Below, piece after piece: positions 39,861-51,611 of a DNA stretch of 64,000 nucleotides. Each line of letters starts with the position of its first letter. Position 1 is the stretch's first letter. A program made the position numbers and the translations under genes. The DNA is taken from contig NC_088311.1 in assembly GCF_910592395.1 (NCBI RefSeq), positions 11,970,501 through 12,034,500 on the forward strand, given 5' to 3'. The notes under the pieces were generated by a model. The model had not been told where the DNA came from. It made no database searches and saw only the letters and a program-made list of their open reading frames with translations. The stretch is from Lineus longissimus. Lineage: Eukaryota > Nemertea > Pilidiophora > Heteronemertea > Lineidae.

Positions 39861-42508
39861 CTGTAGTTTCATGAAAATAACACCACTTCATTAACAGCCG
39901 GTGTCGCCGCCCCTGACTCATAGGATGGCGAACAGAGCTGTTGAGAAGGCCGATCATTGGCTGAGATTCCAGAGAGGGTTGCCCAAGCCTCATATCCAAT
40001 ATATTTCAGTTTCGAGTCCAATCCTTATTGTTTGGGTTGTTGTTGAAACCGATTCGTAGGTCTCCTATGAATGGGATAAAGGGATCGGGCCTTCGGCCAT
40101 TGTACTGAGTGTCCCAGAACATTTTCAACTAATCGTCATTGGTAGCGTAAAGGGTGTCCCAGTGCTAATGGCTGATAGTGTACAGGGTGTCCATGAAAAA
40201 AGTTCAACTGACATATTGGCTTCTGCTGGTTTTAGGGACTGACCTGCCCTTTCAAAGTGAGGCGCTGCTCAGGGAGGTAATGCAGCATGTCTTCGGGTCT
40301 TATCATCCCTCACCAGCTTCGGGCTTTCAAAGATACTTTGCAGTGCGAAATTGGTAAGAATGAGAAATTGTCCGTCACATATCTGGAGACAAAACCGAAC
40401 ATCCCTCTGAATGTACAGTCTTGTCCGAAGTGATCAGTGAAGGAATAAAAAAGAGACGATGCATATCCCGATTCAATTTTTTTTCAAAGCTAAAGATACA
40501 CATTATTAGATTGTCCAGCTTTCAGAATCGTACCCACAATCATTCACAACACCCACAGTCAATTCAAGTCCATCACAATGTCTTCCTCGACTACATTCAC
40601 GAACTCTGGTCCATCCACGGCAGTCTCCTCTTCTTCCTCCAAGATAGCATGTGGTCCAGCTTCGATTGGCCTTGGTCGAAACGATGCTTCAAATCACTTG
40701 ACGATAACGTCCTCATCAACACCATCCCAGGCATCTCTGATGATGTTGGTCACGTCTCTCAAGCCGATGTGAGGGCAGTCTCCTCGTTCGTCCGTGTGGT
40801 CCTTCTTCCACGATTTCCATTGTCGCCGTACGTGACATTTGAAGGACTTCATGACTGCAACGTATAACGGTTGTACGAGGGATGTGCAACCAGCAGGTAC
40901 GTAATCCAGGCTGCCTCTCATGTCGCGGACTCTCGTCCGGAAGTTCTCTGTCCGGTGGACCTGATAATGATCGACGATTAACAGGAACTGGTCGGTCTCG
41001 TTGTCGGTGACGTAGGCTGATAGGACTTCATCTAACCAGTGGTGCGCCGTTTCCTCCCTCATCCAACCAGTTTCCGATTGGGTAATCTTTACATCTGCTG
41101 GTGGGTTGTCTTGGAGGGCTGCAAACACCCGGGCGAAACCTCTTCTGGGGAGGGTGATGTCCGCCGGCAATTTTGCTCCAGAGGCTGCGATGCAGAGGGT
41201 GACGGTGTATCCCAGCTTGGTATTGGACCTGGATGATCGGACGTCTATGGCCTTCTCCCCCGTGGTGTTGGCCGTGTACATGGTTCTCATATCAAACAGG
41301 ACAATGATTTGGTCCATGTTAAAGAAGAACCGCATCTGTATATCAAGACGATCGATGCTCCCAGTAACGAATCTCGGAAGGTCTGGATCCTTGCTGCAGC
41401 ATCAGCAGGGACGGTCGTTGTATTCTTGGTCACCTTCCGTAGGGACACATGGCGTCTCTTCATCAAGCACTCCACCCAGCCTATGAATGGGTTGAAATCC
41501 CATAGCTGAGGGCGACAATGCTGAATCCCTTCTTTGACATCTTGGGCTTACTCATTCCACCAGCTTTGCCACACTACCAACGCCTTATCTTGAATGTCGA
41601 GAACGGAGACTGCGAGGCGACGCTCTCTCATCTGCTGCAACCATTGGTAAAGCTGGTCCTCAACCTGTGGCCATAACGGATCACGGGGCTCCATCACCGT
41701 CTTCTTCCGGCCATGCCCTTGTTCTTGCTTCTGCTCGAGGTCCTCGAGATTCCACCTTCTAAACGTCTCCCAGGGGATGTTATAGTGGGCGGCGAACTCT
41801 CTCATACTGCGCACCGTACCGTTCACCAGTGCCTCCTGTTCTCTCAGGTAGGCAAGTTTTTCTGTCACGGTGTAGCGCCGGCGTCGTTTTCTCAGCAGCT
41901 CTACAGCATCCATTGTCGCACAGGTTGCCTGCAATGTGGGTACCCTCAGTGGGGCTTCATTCATAGGCCTAAGAGGCCCTAGAATTACTCAAGAAAACCA
42001 CAAATCCTAGAAACTTCGATTCTGTTTTCTCCCACGTATAGGCCTAGGGAGTCTAAATAAAAAAAGAGGGTTGTAGAAAAACAGAGGATGAGCTCCTCGT
42101 TTTTCTTCGGAATTTCGTGACTACTATCATTGCCTGAATCTCACTTTGCTTTACTAATGCAAGCATTCGCAGATTTTTCTTCAGAGTTTCAATAAGGACT
42201 TTTTTTGTTTTGGGGGGTTTGGATCAATCTAAAAGGTGCTTCAGTTTTATGAGACAACCTGTATAAATGGTCGGCGAGTGGCCTTACCATTTACGTCATT
42301 CCACATGCGCACTCATCCACCAGTAGGCCCACAACACTTCGAATCAATAGGGCTGCGGTAATAAGTGGTTTAGCGTAACCGTGACAGCTCGACTGAGCCA
42401 TCACAAGGGCCAGCGAAGTCACTCATTGGTTACCTCTGGTGAATAGACTCGAGAGAAGAGGTCGGAGCTTGAATATCCCGAAGTGGTGTTATTTTCATGA
42501 AACTACAG
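39861..42508. mobile_element. pogo-like Tc1/mariner transposon 1 (2648 bp, defective)
   Basis: Perfect 28-bp TIRs begin CTGTAGTTTCATGAAAATAA (39861-39888, 42481-42508) and are flanked by TA (39859-39860, 42509-42510). The interior carries a broken pogo/jerky-like transposase on the minus strand. TIR length, TA target and the DDE_1 domain agree with a pogo-type member of the Tc1/mariner superfamily. Confidence 0.9.
40556..41964 (-). pseudogene. pogo/jerky-like DDE transposase, broken
   Basis: This relic of a DDE_1-type transposase reads from 41964 downward. The N-terminal psq-like HTH (about 41913-41750; RRRYTVTEKLAYL, AAHYNIPWETFRRW) is followed by a CENPB-type HTH (LWDFNPFIGWVECLMKRR, about 41500-41450) and the DDE core (FNMDQ, about 41320; LLIVDHYQVH, about 40975; PAGCTSLVQPLYVAVMKSFK, about 40880). 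Faults: an in-frame TAA at 41548-41550, a frame change near 41340, an in-frame TGA at 40694-40696, and the third catalytic Asp of the usual QPLDV motif is Tyr (codon at 40862-40864). Past the second stop the same frame continues with the acidic tail to a stop near 40556. Confidence 0.9.
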
Positions 42509-43192
42509 TATATACTTTATTCTTGGTTTCAAACGACCAGTTCAGCGTGTAGTTTGTCCAGCCCATTTCAACAATGAGGTGGTCATAATTTAGCATTGCT
42601 TTTACGCTCAGTCCAATCCGGAGCATAGGTCCGCAGTGTGTAATCTTAGCTTTGCCGCTCATTGAAGAAATGCTGTCGATTACTAGTGATTGGTGTGAAT
42701 AACAGAATGATATTAACCAGCCGGTTACGTCAAATCTGTCAATTCATTGCTGAACTTGTCAATCCAGACAGAAGGCCTTTTTACACGTTGCGCGTTCAAT
42801 CAAGATCAGAACCAGTCCAGGTCTAACATGCACCGTGTGAATACGATTAAACGCGCCGCAACCGGCCTGAACCTTCCTCGCCCGAGGCGCGTTCGACCAA
42901 GCAGTCTCTGGCGCGATGAGACCAGTGTAGGCCGGTGTAGGCCGGTCAATTAATCGTGAGAATGCGAACTCGCCCGAGGCGGGTTTGCGCACGGTACTCC
43001 AGTGACGTCATTGGCGGGAACTGTTGTCAAATTCCTTGCGTGAAATTTAGCGGCATTTTGGTCTCGGATTATTTTACTATCTAGTGTGTTTTTACTATGG
43101 CTGAAACTAAACATGTTGGAGCGACGATGAAACATTGCACCTGATAGAAATTTGGAGCAAGGATAAGATCCAAAATTGCAAAAATAGCAAAT

Positions 43193-43620
43193 GAGACAAG
43201 ACCACAATTGATTTTCCAAGCCATTTCCAGTTATTTCAAATGCCCGCCATCAAAGAAGGCGTGGAGTAGTGAAACTGAAATTCGGGTATGATATAAGGGT
43301 TAGTCTTTCGAGTAACTGGTGCGATTTAAATTGGTGATTGACCACGGAATTTTTTTTAAATTGACAAGTTTGACACAAGTGGACATTTTTACCCATTTCG
43401 GCCATTTTCACTCCAAATTTGAACCACCCCCCTATGGCCAGGTTGTCAAAATTCAAAATTATTTTTTTTACCAAACAATTTATTTATATCTGTAGACTTG
43501 TCGCAGCAAATATTTTTTCAATACCTCTCCAAATATGTACTGAGAGTAAAAAACATGCACTCGTCTAATAGATAGGCCTGGACCCTCCAACCTATGAATA
43601 TTCATTAGTGGTCTTGTCTC
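43193..43620. mobile_element. MITE family with GAGACAAGACCAC termini, copy 1
   Basis: It starts GAGACAAGACCACAATTGAT and ends ATTAGTGGTCTTGTCTC, 428 bp. It is flanked by AAAT on the left and AAT(G) on the right. Near-identical sequence occurs at 47357-47796 in the same orientation and at 47855-48298 inverted. Confidence 0.85.
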
Positions 43621-44339
43621 AATGAAGAGGGATCATCTTGAGATATCAATGAAATATGCCTTTTCCCAAGCATTTGAGATGTCTTGACTAACATAACCAA
43701 GTTTCATCAAAAATGAACTTGATTTGAGCGAGCTATTAACGTTTTAAAATTTTGTCCGATACGGACAACCTACCTTATATTTCGTCTTCAAATTGTTTAC
43801 AGACTGTCTTCAAGTTAAGCTCGTAGAATTCTTAATCGAATGGTACCGAATCTTCGACAAATCACCAGTGGTCTACAGTCAATCTGAAATAGGAATTTGA
43901 AACAATTTTAATTCATGACAAATATTCAAAAATTTCAATTTTTTGGAAAAAAGTTGTCTTTTTAAAGGATGTTCCAAGATTGTGACAGTGGTGTCATGCT
44001 GAAAATGTCAAAATTTCAAATCGAACAATATTAACTTTGTTTGAAATTTGAAAAACAACAAATATATGATGCATTATAAGCATGGAAAGCTTGTTAGTAA
44101 GGTGTGAAATGAGAAAAAGATTAACCCATATGTTATCTCCCTGTCTGTCACATCCAAGTCTGACACTTCCACAACAGCAACAATTGTCATCGCTATTGTC
44201 CTATCAACATCCACCCTTTTGTAATCTCTTGTCCTTTCTTGTGTATTTTCAGTCTGTTGAAGGAAGCATCCTGAAATAGACATCTCCTAGGAGTACGATT
44301 TTAAGCAAAGAAAGACAAGTTACGAAAAGACAAGACAAG

Positions 44340-46528
44340 ATGAGGACAAAGGCGAGGAGATTGATAGGAAAACGGGGTCCGAGGCGCCCTAGGGCATCGA
44401 ATGCAGCAATGAGAACAATGTTCAAGAGCGGACACGTGCGGAGTGGAGGTGTCGAGGTGGTGAGCGACGACGAACGAGAAGTAGGCCTACAACCCGCATG
44501 GAGACGACTCACGCCCCAGGAGTACGGACTGGTCACAGCGATGGGACACGACGGCAAAAGACACATACCGGATGTTAATAACCGTACTGCCAAGAATGTC
44601 AACTTACTACGCGTCAACATGAAAGAAGACACTGATGATGAGATGGAGATACCAGATGAGACCATGGAGCATGATCACGAGAGTTTCGTTGTTCAGACAA
44701 CCAAACTGATGGATGTACTCAACGACGTTAACAGGGCCCATAGCGAATATCACGTGAACTGTCAGCCGATATTCAAATATGGAGAGGTACGTAAGCAGGG
44801 GGTATGTTGTTCAGTCACTGTGGTGTGTAAAAACTGTGGTTTTGATTCGAAATTGTATAAACTTTTTGAGGACATAGACACTGGCAAGCGCGGACGAAAA
44901 GTCGCTCTTCCAAATGTTGCATTACAGATTGCGTTGCAGGACACAATGATTGGCAACGAGAGTATGAGTTACATACTGAGCATGATGGGAATCCCGCCCC
45001 CCTGTAGGAGTATCATGCAAAAGCAGGCAAATAAAGTTGGTGAAGAAACAGTTAAAATGAATGTGGCCGATATGGCAGACATACGCGAGAACTTGAAAAG
45101 GATACTGCGCCTAAGAAATCAGGACGTGACAGGAATCAATGTCCAAGCTGATGGACGCTATAATAGTTTACACCTCACTTCGAGGAACAAGATGGGCGTT
45201 GTGCGAGCACAATGACTGGGTTATGTGTTGAAAATGTGACAGATGAACACAAAATCATTGACATTGAGGTTAAAACAAAACTCTGCTGGATAGGGGCGAA
45301 AGGTTTTGAAGTTAAATGTGGTGCCACTGGCACAAACGTTGACGAACGACACTCGAAGTGCACGGCTAACTTTCCTGAGGCAGATGCATTCAGAGAATAT
45401 GATCTTGGGGTTGCATTTGCCGAGACTTTTGAGAAACAGGGCCTACATGTAGAACATTTGACTACAGATGGTGATTCCAGTTCATTCAAAGGGTTAACTG
45501 ATGCAACAAAAAAGCTCTTCGGCGGCTTGTTCACGGTGAAGCATCAACTTGACTCTATACATTTGCATCAAGCCCAGACGCGTGCAGGACATAGAGCTGA
45601 ATTCAGTAAAGGTATGTTCCCGGGACGTACTGCAGAGGAGAGAACACTGTTAAAAACAACTTTTCTGAATGATCTTAGGGTAAGGTCATCCAAGATTTTG
45701 CAATCTCTATTCAAGCGCTGCAACTTTGATCTCGACAGGATCATGGGATACCTGTATGACACTGTTGCCTGTGTTGTGAACTGTTATGGTGGTGACTGCA
45801 CTGGTTGTCCACAGAACGAATTCTCACTGTGCTCAGGCACAACTGGTTCTTGGTGGCACAAATCAACACGATGGTCATCTTACGGTGAGATTCCCAAGTT
45901 TAAAATGACAGTGATTGACAAGAACTTGTTACATCTCGTTTTGGAGGTATCCCCTAGTAAAGGAGCGTTGTGACAGCTGAGTCTTGGCATGACAACCCAG
46001 GGGGTTGAGTCCGAGAATCGAGGTCTGTCGGCCAGAGATCCTAAGATTGTGACCAGGAGCAGGAACTCAACCCCTCGTATCCATTCAGCAGCCCACAGAA
46101 TGAACAATAACACAGCCGAGAGCGGGCGACGGAAACTAAAGTGGTTCAACATCGAAGTCGATACTTGTTGCCGCCCAATGAAAGCGCTGGACAGAATTGC
46201 AATGAACAGGCAGTACACAGTCAGGTACCAACGGAGTGCTAGACATCAGAAGTTAGCTGGTGTTTTGAAAAACATCAGGGCAACAGATTACTTCACGAAG
46301 AAGAAAAACAAAACCAGGGGTGGTGACTACAAGAAACATGTGATGATAACAATGCCGGACTTGCGAAGGAAGGCTGTCAAGAAGGCTGTTGCACGACGAG
46401 ACAGACCGCCTGTACCAGAGTGGAAATGTCTCGACCCAAACAGCAGAAACTATGACCACTCCTACTTTCGGCGATCCTTCAAGATCAAACCAGCCACCAA
46501 GACATCCAAGAGGTTGCCATCGCGGTAA
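44340..46528 (+). pseudogene. Mutator-like transposase with one frameshift and one in-frame stop
   Basis: Three consecutive open pieces together cover a Mutator-like transposase of the kind common in invertebrates. 44340-45215 holds the N-terminal part, a CxxC (VVCKNCGF, about residues 160-170) and ADGRYNS with the likely first catalytic Asp (residue 271). A frame change occurs at about 45210 where the stop and the next ATG overlap. 45212-45973 continues with TGLCVENVTDEHKIIDIEVK, a Cys/His pattern (CGAT..., HSKCTANF) and TTDGDSSSF (second Asp). An in-frame TGA at 45971-45973 interrupts it, and the same frame resumes to 46528 with TTQGVESENRGL (likely catalytic Glu), DPK and a basic tail. Only two lesions suggest recent decay. 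Programmed frameshifting is possible but unproven. In these families the product cuts and pastes DNA, leaving 8-9-bp target duplications. Confidence 0.8.
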
Positions 46529-46925
46529 GAAAACTTTCAAATGTCAATTCAATATAATGATATTTTCTTTCAACTTCAACATATAGCTTACCAGGAAAAA
46601 TGCATTTAGGGCGGTTGCCATGGCCTGCACAGACTTTCTTGGCATTGCACCTTTTTCTACTTTGATTGACCCTTCCTCTTTCTATTGTCAAGTGCTCGAC
46701 TTTCACGCACAGAGGATTATGACAAAGATGACTTATATGATAACCTGCGCCAGTTTTGAATTTCAATTCATCATGGTCACATAAAAACATCGCACGGTGT
46801 GCTGTCATTGTGACCGGCTTATCCAAAAAACTTACTTTAACAAACCCGTATGTTACCCCCCTCTTTTTTTGTTTAGCCCCCTCCCAATTCAAACAAAAAC
46901 CGTCACTTTTAGTCTTTGCTAACAT
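46485..46925 (-). CDS. His-Me finger (I-PpoI-like) homing-type endonuclease ORF, convergent with the transposase
   Basis: This minus-strand ORF of 146 residues matches the zinc-binding His-Me finger endonuclease pattern: C11..W14.G16, YG26-27, HR43-44, SHLCHN with H66 as likely catalytic base, C68, C73 and H78 in the first zinc site, N87 as likely metal ligand in RVNQSR, then C93, C99, H102 and C108 of the second zinc site. Such enzymes nick or cut DNA and are best known from homing introns. The C-terminal 30 residues lack similarity, and a GTAAGC donor-like word lies near 46590, so the true end may come by splicing. Its 3' end overlaps that of the transposase by 44 nt, tail to tail. Start: Met 46925. 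It is uninterrupted, unlike its neighbour. Confidence 0.75.
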   Translation of the reverse strand: MLAKTKSDGFCLNWEGAKQKKRGVTYGFVKVSFLDKPVTMTAHRAMFLCDHDELKFKTGAGYHISHLCHNPLCVKVEHLTIERGRVNQSRKRCNAKKVCAGHGNRPKCIFPGKLYVEVERKYHYIELTFESFLTAMATSWMSWWLV

Positions 46926-47356
46926 TCTCGTTCGTAATTCAGATACTTTTCACTTGAATTCACCTGCTGAAATAAAAAAAATTAGTGAAAGCTTGGTACC
47001 CTGCCACCCAGCGTGCTCTGTGCCCGACACCTCCCAAAATGAAAATAACATGCAAAACAATCAACACTCTCATTACTATTCACAATTGATGATTGTTATG
47101 AAACATATCTAGCCCAAAAAAGTAGAAAAATTTGAAATTACTTGAAATTTTTTGAAAATTTCAATTTTTGGCATTTTCACTTAAAAGCCATGTAGGACGA
47201 GGCCGGTTAAATTTGAGAATTTTCTTTTTTTCCACATTTTCCAATTTCCATGATATGTCCACACATTCTCAACACATTTCAGCCAATTCAAACGGTTTTT
47301 GTGGATTTCAGAGCTCATTTACTATTTTTGACCTGTAACCCAAAACCCTCTAAATA

Positions 47357-47796
47357 GAGACAAGACCACAATTGATTTTCCAAGCCATTTCCAGTTATTT
47401 CAAATGCCCGCCATCAAAGAAGGCGTGGAGTAGTGAAACTGAAATTCGGATATGATATACGGGTTAGTCTTGCGAGTAACTGGTGCGATTTAAATTGGTG
47501 ATTGACCACGGAAATTTTTTTTTAAATTGACAAGTTTGACAAAAGTGGACATTTTTACCCATTTCGGCCATTTTCACTCCAAATTTGAACCCCCCCCCCC
47601 CCCCCCCCTATGGCCAGGTTGTCAAAATTCAAAATTATTTTTTTACCAAACAATTTATTTATATCTGTAGACTTGCCACAGCAAATATTTTTTCAATACC
47701 TCTCCAAATATGTACTTGAGAGTAAAAAACATGCACTCGTCTAATAGATAGGCCTGGACCCTCCAACCTATGAATATTCATTAGTGGTCTTGTCTC
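47357..47796. mobile_element. GAGACAAGACCAC MITE, copy 2
   Basis: 440 bp in the same orientation as copy 1, with a longer C run near 47591. The flanks are AAATA on the left and AAAT on the right. Confidence 0.85.
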
Positions 47797-47800
47797 AAAT

Positions 47801-47850
47801 GAGACAAGACCACTAATGAATATTCATAGGTTCATTAGTGGTCTTGTCTC
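47801..47850. mobile_element. GAGACAAGACCAC MITE, 50-bp fold-back remnant
   Basis: Only the two termini remain, as a 50-bp near-perfect palindrome from GAGACAAGACCACTAATGAA to its complement, flanked by AAAT on both sides (47797-47800, 47851-47854). Confidence 0.85.
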
Positions 47851-47854
47851 AAAT

Positions 47855-48298
47855 GAGACAAGACCACTAATGAATATTCATAGGTTGGAGGGTCGAGGCC
47901 TATCAATTAGACGAGTGCATGTTTTTAACTCTCAAGTACATATTTGGAGAGGTATTGAAAAAATATTTGTTGTGGCAAGTCTACAGACATAAAGAAATTA
48001 TTTGATGAAAAAATTAATTTCGAATTTTGCTAATTGGGTAATAGGGGGCGTGTTTTGAGTTTTTTCTGCCAGTTGGCTGAAAAGAGTGGAAATATCAAAG
48101 TCTGTCTAATTTGTCGATTATCAAAAAATTTCCGTGGTCAATCACCATTTTATTTTTCACCATTTACTTGCCCGACTGTCCGGAATAACATAATATTAAT
48201 TTCAGATTCACAACACCACGTGTTCTTTGATGCGTCGCGGTCAAACATTGACAATTTAACTGCTAAAAGGCTTAAAAAATCAATTGTGGTCTTGTCTC
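47855..48298. mobile_element. GAGACAAGACCAC MITE, inverted divergent copy
   Basis: This copy runs in the opposite orientation, starts GAGACAAGACCACTAATGAA and ends CAATTGTGGTCTTGTCTC. It is flanked by AAAT (47851-47854) and AAAT (48299-48302). The middle is more divergent than in copies 1 and 2. Confidence 0.8.
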
Positions 48299-48639
48299 AA
48301 ATGCTACTGCTCTCATGGAGGCAGCCATTGTTGCCGATTATTGTACCTCCAGTCAGAAGCAGACGATGGAGATTCATATTGCGCCAACGAACCATGCTCG
48401 ATCAAGTTCAAAGCCAGTTCCATGAACGCGCACCGTGTGAATGCGAGCTTTCTGTCATGAGTCGAAGTGTCCTGGGCGGACCTGGACTAGTCTTGATCTG
48501 GATTGAACGCGCAACGTGTAAAAAGGCCTAGAATTCGCGCTTGAAGACATGCCCCATTCATAAATATGGCTATACAGTATTGTAATCATGGATTGGGGCA
48601 TGGCTAACGGACTGGTCGTTTAAAACCGAGAATAAAGTA

Positions 48640-49357
48640 TATAGATTTTTTTATTGAAAACTACCAATGTGAACAATTACAAAAATAGAAACTCAGGGAT
48701 ATTGCTTGCAAGCATTAGCAGCCCTTGTGCCGCAACATGGAGTGTTTAATTACTTCAGGGTAAAGATTGGCCACTTATACACAGTCAATGATTAATATGA
48801 TGATCCCAAAGAGAACAAAACTGAATAAAATCTCACTGATTGCTAGATCAGCAGATTGGTGTTGTTAGTGCACTTGAAATGGCCGCCCAACAAACTGGTA
48901 TTCAAACAGACAAAAACATATTCTCCAAATAAATGGTACTCAGACATGAGTTAATTATATCATTTATAAATGAATAGGCTATAGGAATCAAAGTGACTCA
49001 ATGTCATAACATGGTTCTACATGTATGAAACACAGGAGTCTGATTAAGTTATTAACCTATATAATATGAGAAATGAGAAGTTGACGTGTTGATCAAGATG
49101 AATAATATCAGAGAGAGTAAATAACACCACTTTTTGTCGATCAATTATTTGCTGAAACTATAACTTTCTATATTACCCTGTCTTCTAGTCATGGTATTCT
49201 AACCACGATGCTAACAATGTAACTTCAAGTTGTTTTATACCAACAAATATAAAGCCAACTAATTCGGCCAGACTTATAACATATCGCACAGAGAGAATTT
49301 GTTTACAACAAGCCCACTGAAAACCACAGCCAACTATCATGAACAGCGGGTATACGG
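48640..49357. other. intergenic, no recognised element
   Basis: No supported coding sequence or terminal repeat. Confidence 0.35.
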
Positions 49358-49462
49358 TAAAAAAGGTAAGGTAAAAAGGAGCTGGAAAAAGGTACAGGAA
49401 AAAAGGTACAGGAAAAAAGATACTGGACAGAAGGTACAGAAAAAAGGTACTGAATGTAGGTT
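49358..49462. repeat. GGTACAGGAAAAAA minisatellite, sense orientation
   Basis: About seven irregular 13-16-bp units of ggtacaggaaaaaa. The reverse-complement array lies at 52965-53103, about 3.5 kb away. Confidence 0.8.
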
Positions 49463-51037
49463 AAAAATGCAATTATTTCTTCTCACTATCTCATTTTCGG
49501 ATCTAGTTGTGACGTTCTATTATGTTGTATACGTGCCTAGTATGGTGGCGGTAAGCAGAGGCGAAGTTAGTAGGGGGGGGGGGGGGGGTTAGGTGTTAGG
49601 GGTGTATGGGAATATGCCCTCTCCAGGCGGATGCGCAAAAGAAATATTTTTCAAGCGGATTTTGGGTCAAAACTGGCAAAATATGTATATCTGTTCATCG
49701 GTTTCTATAATAAACTGGCCAGCGCTCTCCCTGAGTGTGTCTTCATAGAGATCCAAGTCTAAAGCAAAACAATAGCATCTGAAAATATTTTTGAAAACTA
49801 CAATCACAATCTTCATTGCCTAATAATGGCTGTCCACATCACCTGCTTGACCAATTAGACTGGCTGCGCTATGGGAATAATTACTCGTACATAATTTGTT
49901 CTATCATGGAGAAACTAAGACAAGCTTGCTTCCTGACCAAAATCAAATGACATTAAATGGTTCAGGGACCATGTGCTCACCTCGGGGAGAACGGTTTCGG
50001 TCATTGATGTCAATTCTGAGATCTTAGAGGAAGTGGTGTGGTAGTGCAGCTTTCTTTCCTGGAGCAGTTTATATCAATATCCTGTCACAAAACCGAGCTA
50101 AAAATGGTTTCCAAGATGGCCGCTTGCCAAATTAAAAAAAGAGGAGCTTTGCTCGATCCAATCTGATTGTACATATAACTTCATGTAATGAGTGTGATTA
50201 CAAGTTGAATATTGTTACAGAGAGTAAATCTTACTAGTTGCCATGGTTCCTTCAACTGTCGCAACCCAGTAGACAACCAGTTACTGCAGTCTGGACCTTT
50301 ACATCATATCCGTCGAAGTTCAGCTTGGGACAAAACCAGTCCATTAGATGCATGGTCACACCCTAGGACAACTAGTAAATGCAATCTGGAGCTTTGTATC
50401 AATTCCTTGGAAGTGCAGGTTGTGAAAAACCAGTCCAGTGGATGCATACATCAAATTCTTTGAAGAATAGTTTGAGACACACTTGTCAAGTACATTACAT
50501 TTCAAAAGTACGATGACCTATTTTCTGACAGAGTCAACATCAAAATTTAGACTTCTCACCTCAACCCTGACCATTATTTTGCTTCAGATCAATGAAATAG
50601 AACCCTGACAATGACTCTAAGATGCCTTTCACTGAATTCATTCAGTATTTTCTGAGCACTTAATTGTGCAGAATTCCAGGGCTACACCGTCGGAGTGATC
50701 AGCTGTCATTTTGACTTGTCAGATTTGGAAGACGGAGCAAATTAGGTTCAATCATCATGCCACATATTGAAAAAACCTGCGTTTTGTTTATGGGTAGACC
50801 TAAGATGAACTATCCAGCATCGCCAAGCACTTACCGTGACCTGGTGAGACTTTGGGAGCAATGTTAGTTAGCTTATCAACATAGAATCCAGACCCAGTAA
50901 GCAGCCATCTTGATCACCACACAAGGCTCTACAGAGTGTTTGGAAATGAAACAATAATTCCCAGTAATCAACAAAAAGTAGTTCGAATGGATTATTCATC
51001 ACTGGAAAGAGAAAAGATGCAGTGGGAGAAGTACATT
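49463..51037. other. non-coding interior between the paired minisatellites
   Basis: It includes a G homopolymer near 49575-49588. No gene or terminal repeat was recognised. Confidence 0.35.
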
Positions 51038-51039
51038 TA

Positions 51040-51611
51040 GAGTGGCTCAATAAAAATGTTACACTTACGAAATGGTTAATATATTTTATTATTTTGGCTT
51101 TGACCCTCAAAAATACACATGTACTTGCTGAACAAGCTCTCTCGATTAATTTGACGCCAGCAGAATCATAATACTTCCATGGTTGACTGCACAGGACAGC
51201 TTTTATTGACTCATGTGAAATCTTACTTGTGCCAACTTCTCAGTGGTTAACAGGACAAATAGGAAGCATCCCCAACATTTAATTTTATTCACAGTTAAAC
51301 ACAAATACGAAAATTACAAAATGAATCGGTTAAATATCAATCTTCAACTGTGAATAAAATTTAAAATGTTAAAGATTACTTCCTCTATGTCATTTGCCCT
51401 GTTCAACCACTAAAAAGGGTGGCGCAAGTCAATCAGTAAAATCTGTCCTGCGCAGCCAACCATTGTAGGATTTTGAATCTGCTGGTGTCAAATTAATCGG
51501 GAGAGCTTGCTCTTGAAGTACATAATGTATGTTTGAGGTAAATGCCATAATTATAATATATATTAACCATTTTTGTAACATGTAAGTGCAACATTTTATT
51601 GAGCCACTCTG
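51040..51611. mobile_element. near-full-length palindromic MITE, TA-flanked
   Basis: Inverted ends gagtggctcaataaaaatgt (51040) and the reverse complement (to about 51610) continue inward with mismatches to the centre near 51320-51330, where aacatttaattttattcaca and its complement pair. The flanks are TA (51038-51039 and 51612-51613). This is a snapback structure with arms of about 285 bp and no coding sequence. Confidence 0.8.

Larger units (their letters stand above)
42513..48639. mobile_element. composite element with TA-flanked outer inverted repeats enclosing a Mutator-like transposase
   Basis: The outer ends TACTTTATTCTYGGTTT... (42513-42541) and their reverse complement (about 48612-48639) match over about 29 bp and are flanked by TA (42511-42512, 48640-48641). 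A second inverted pair lies inside: ggcctttttacacgttgcgc at 42774 and its reverse complement ending 48528, matching over about 53 bp and then patchily to caccgtgtgaat. Between them are four MITE copies, a Mutator-like transposase relic and a His-Me finger endonuclease ORF. The true boundary of the Mutator-like element is not certain, as no 9-bp TSD was found at either tier. Confidence 0.6.

Noticed and set aside
42774-48528. Calling the inner inverted repeats the exact ends of the Mutator-like element
   Set aside because: The flanks (cagacagaa and tagaattcg) do not form a 9-bp duplication, so the boundary stays open.
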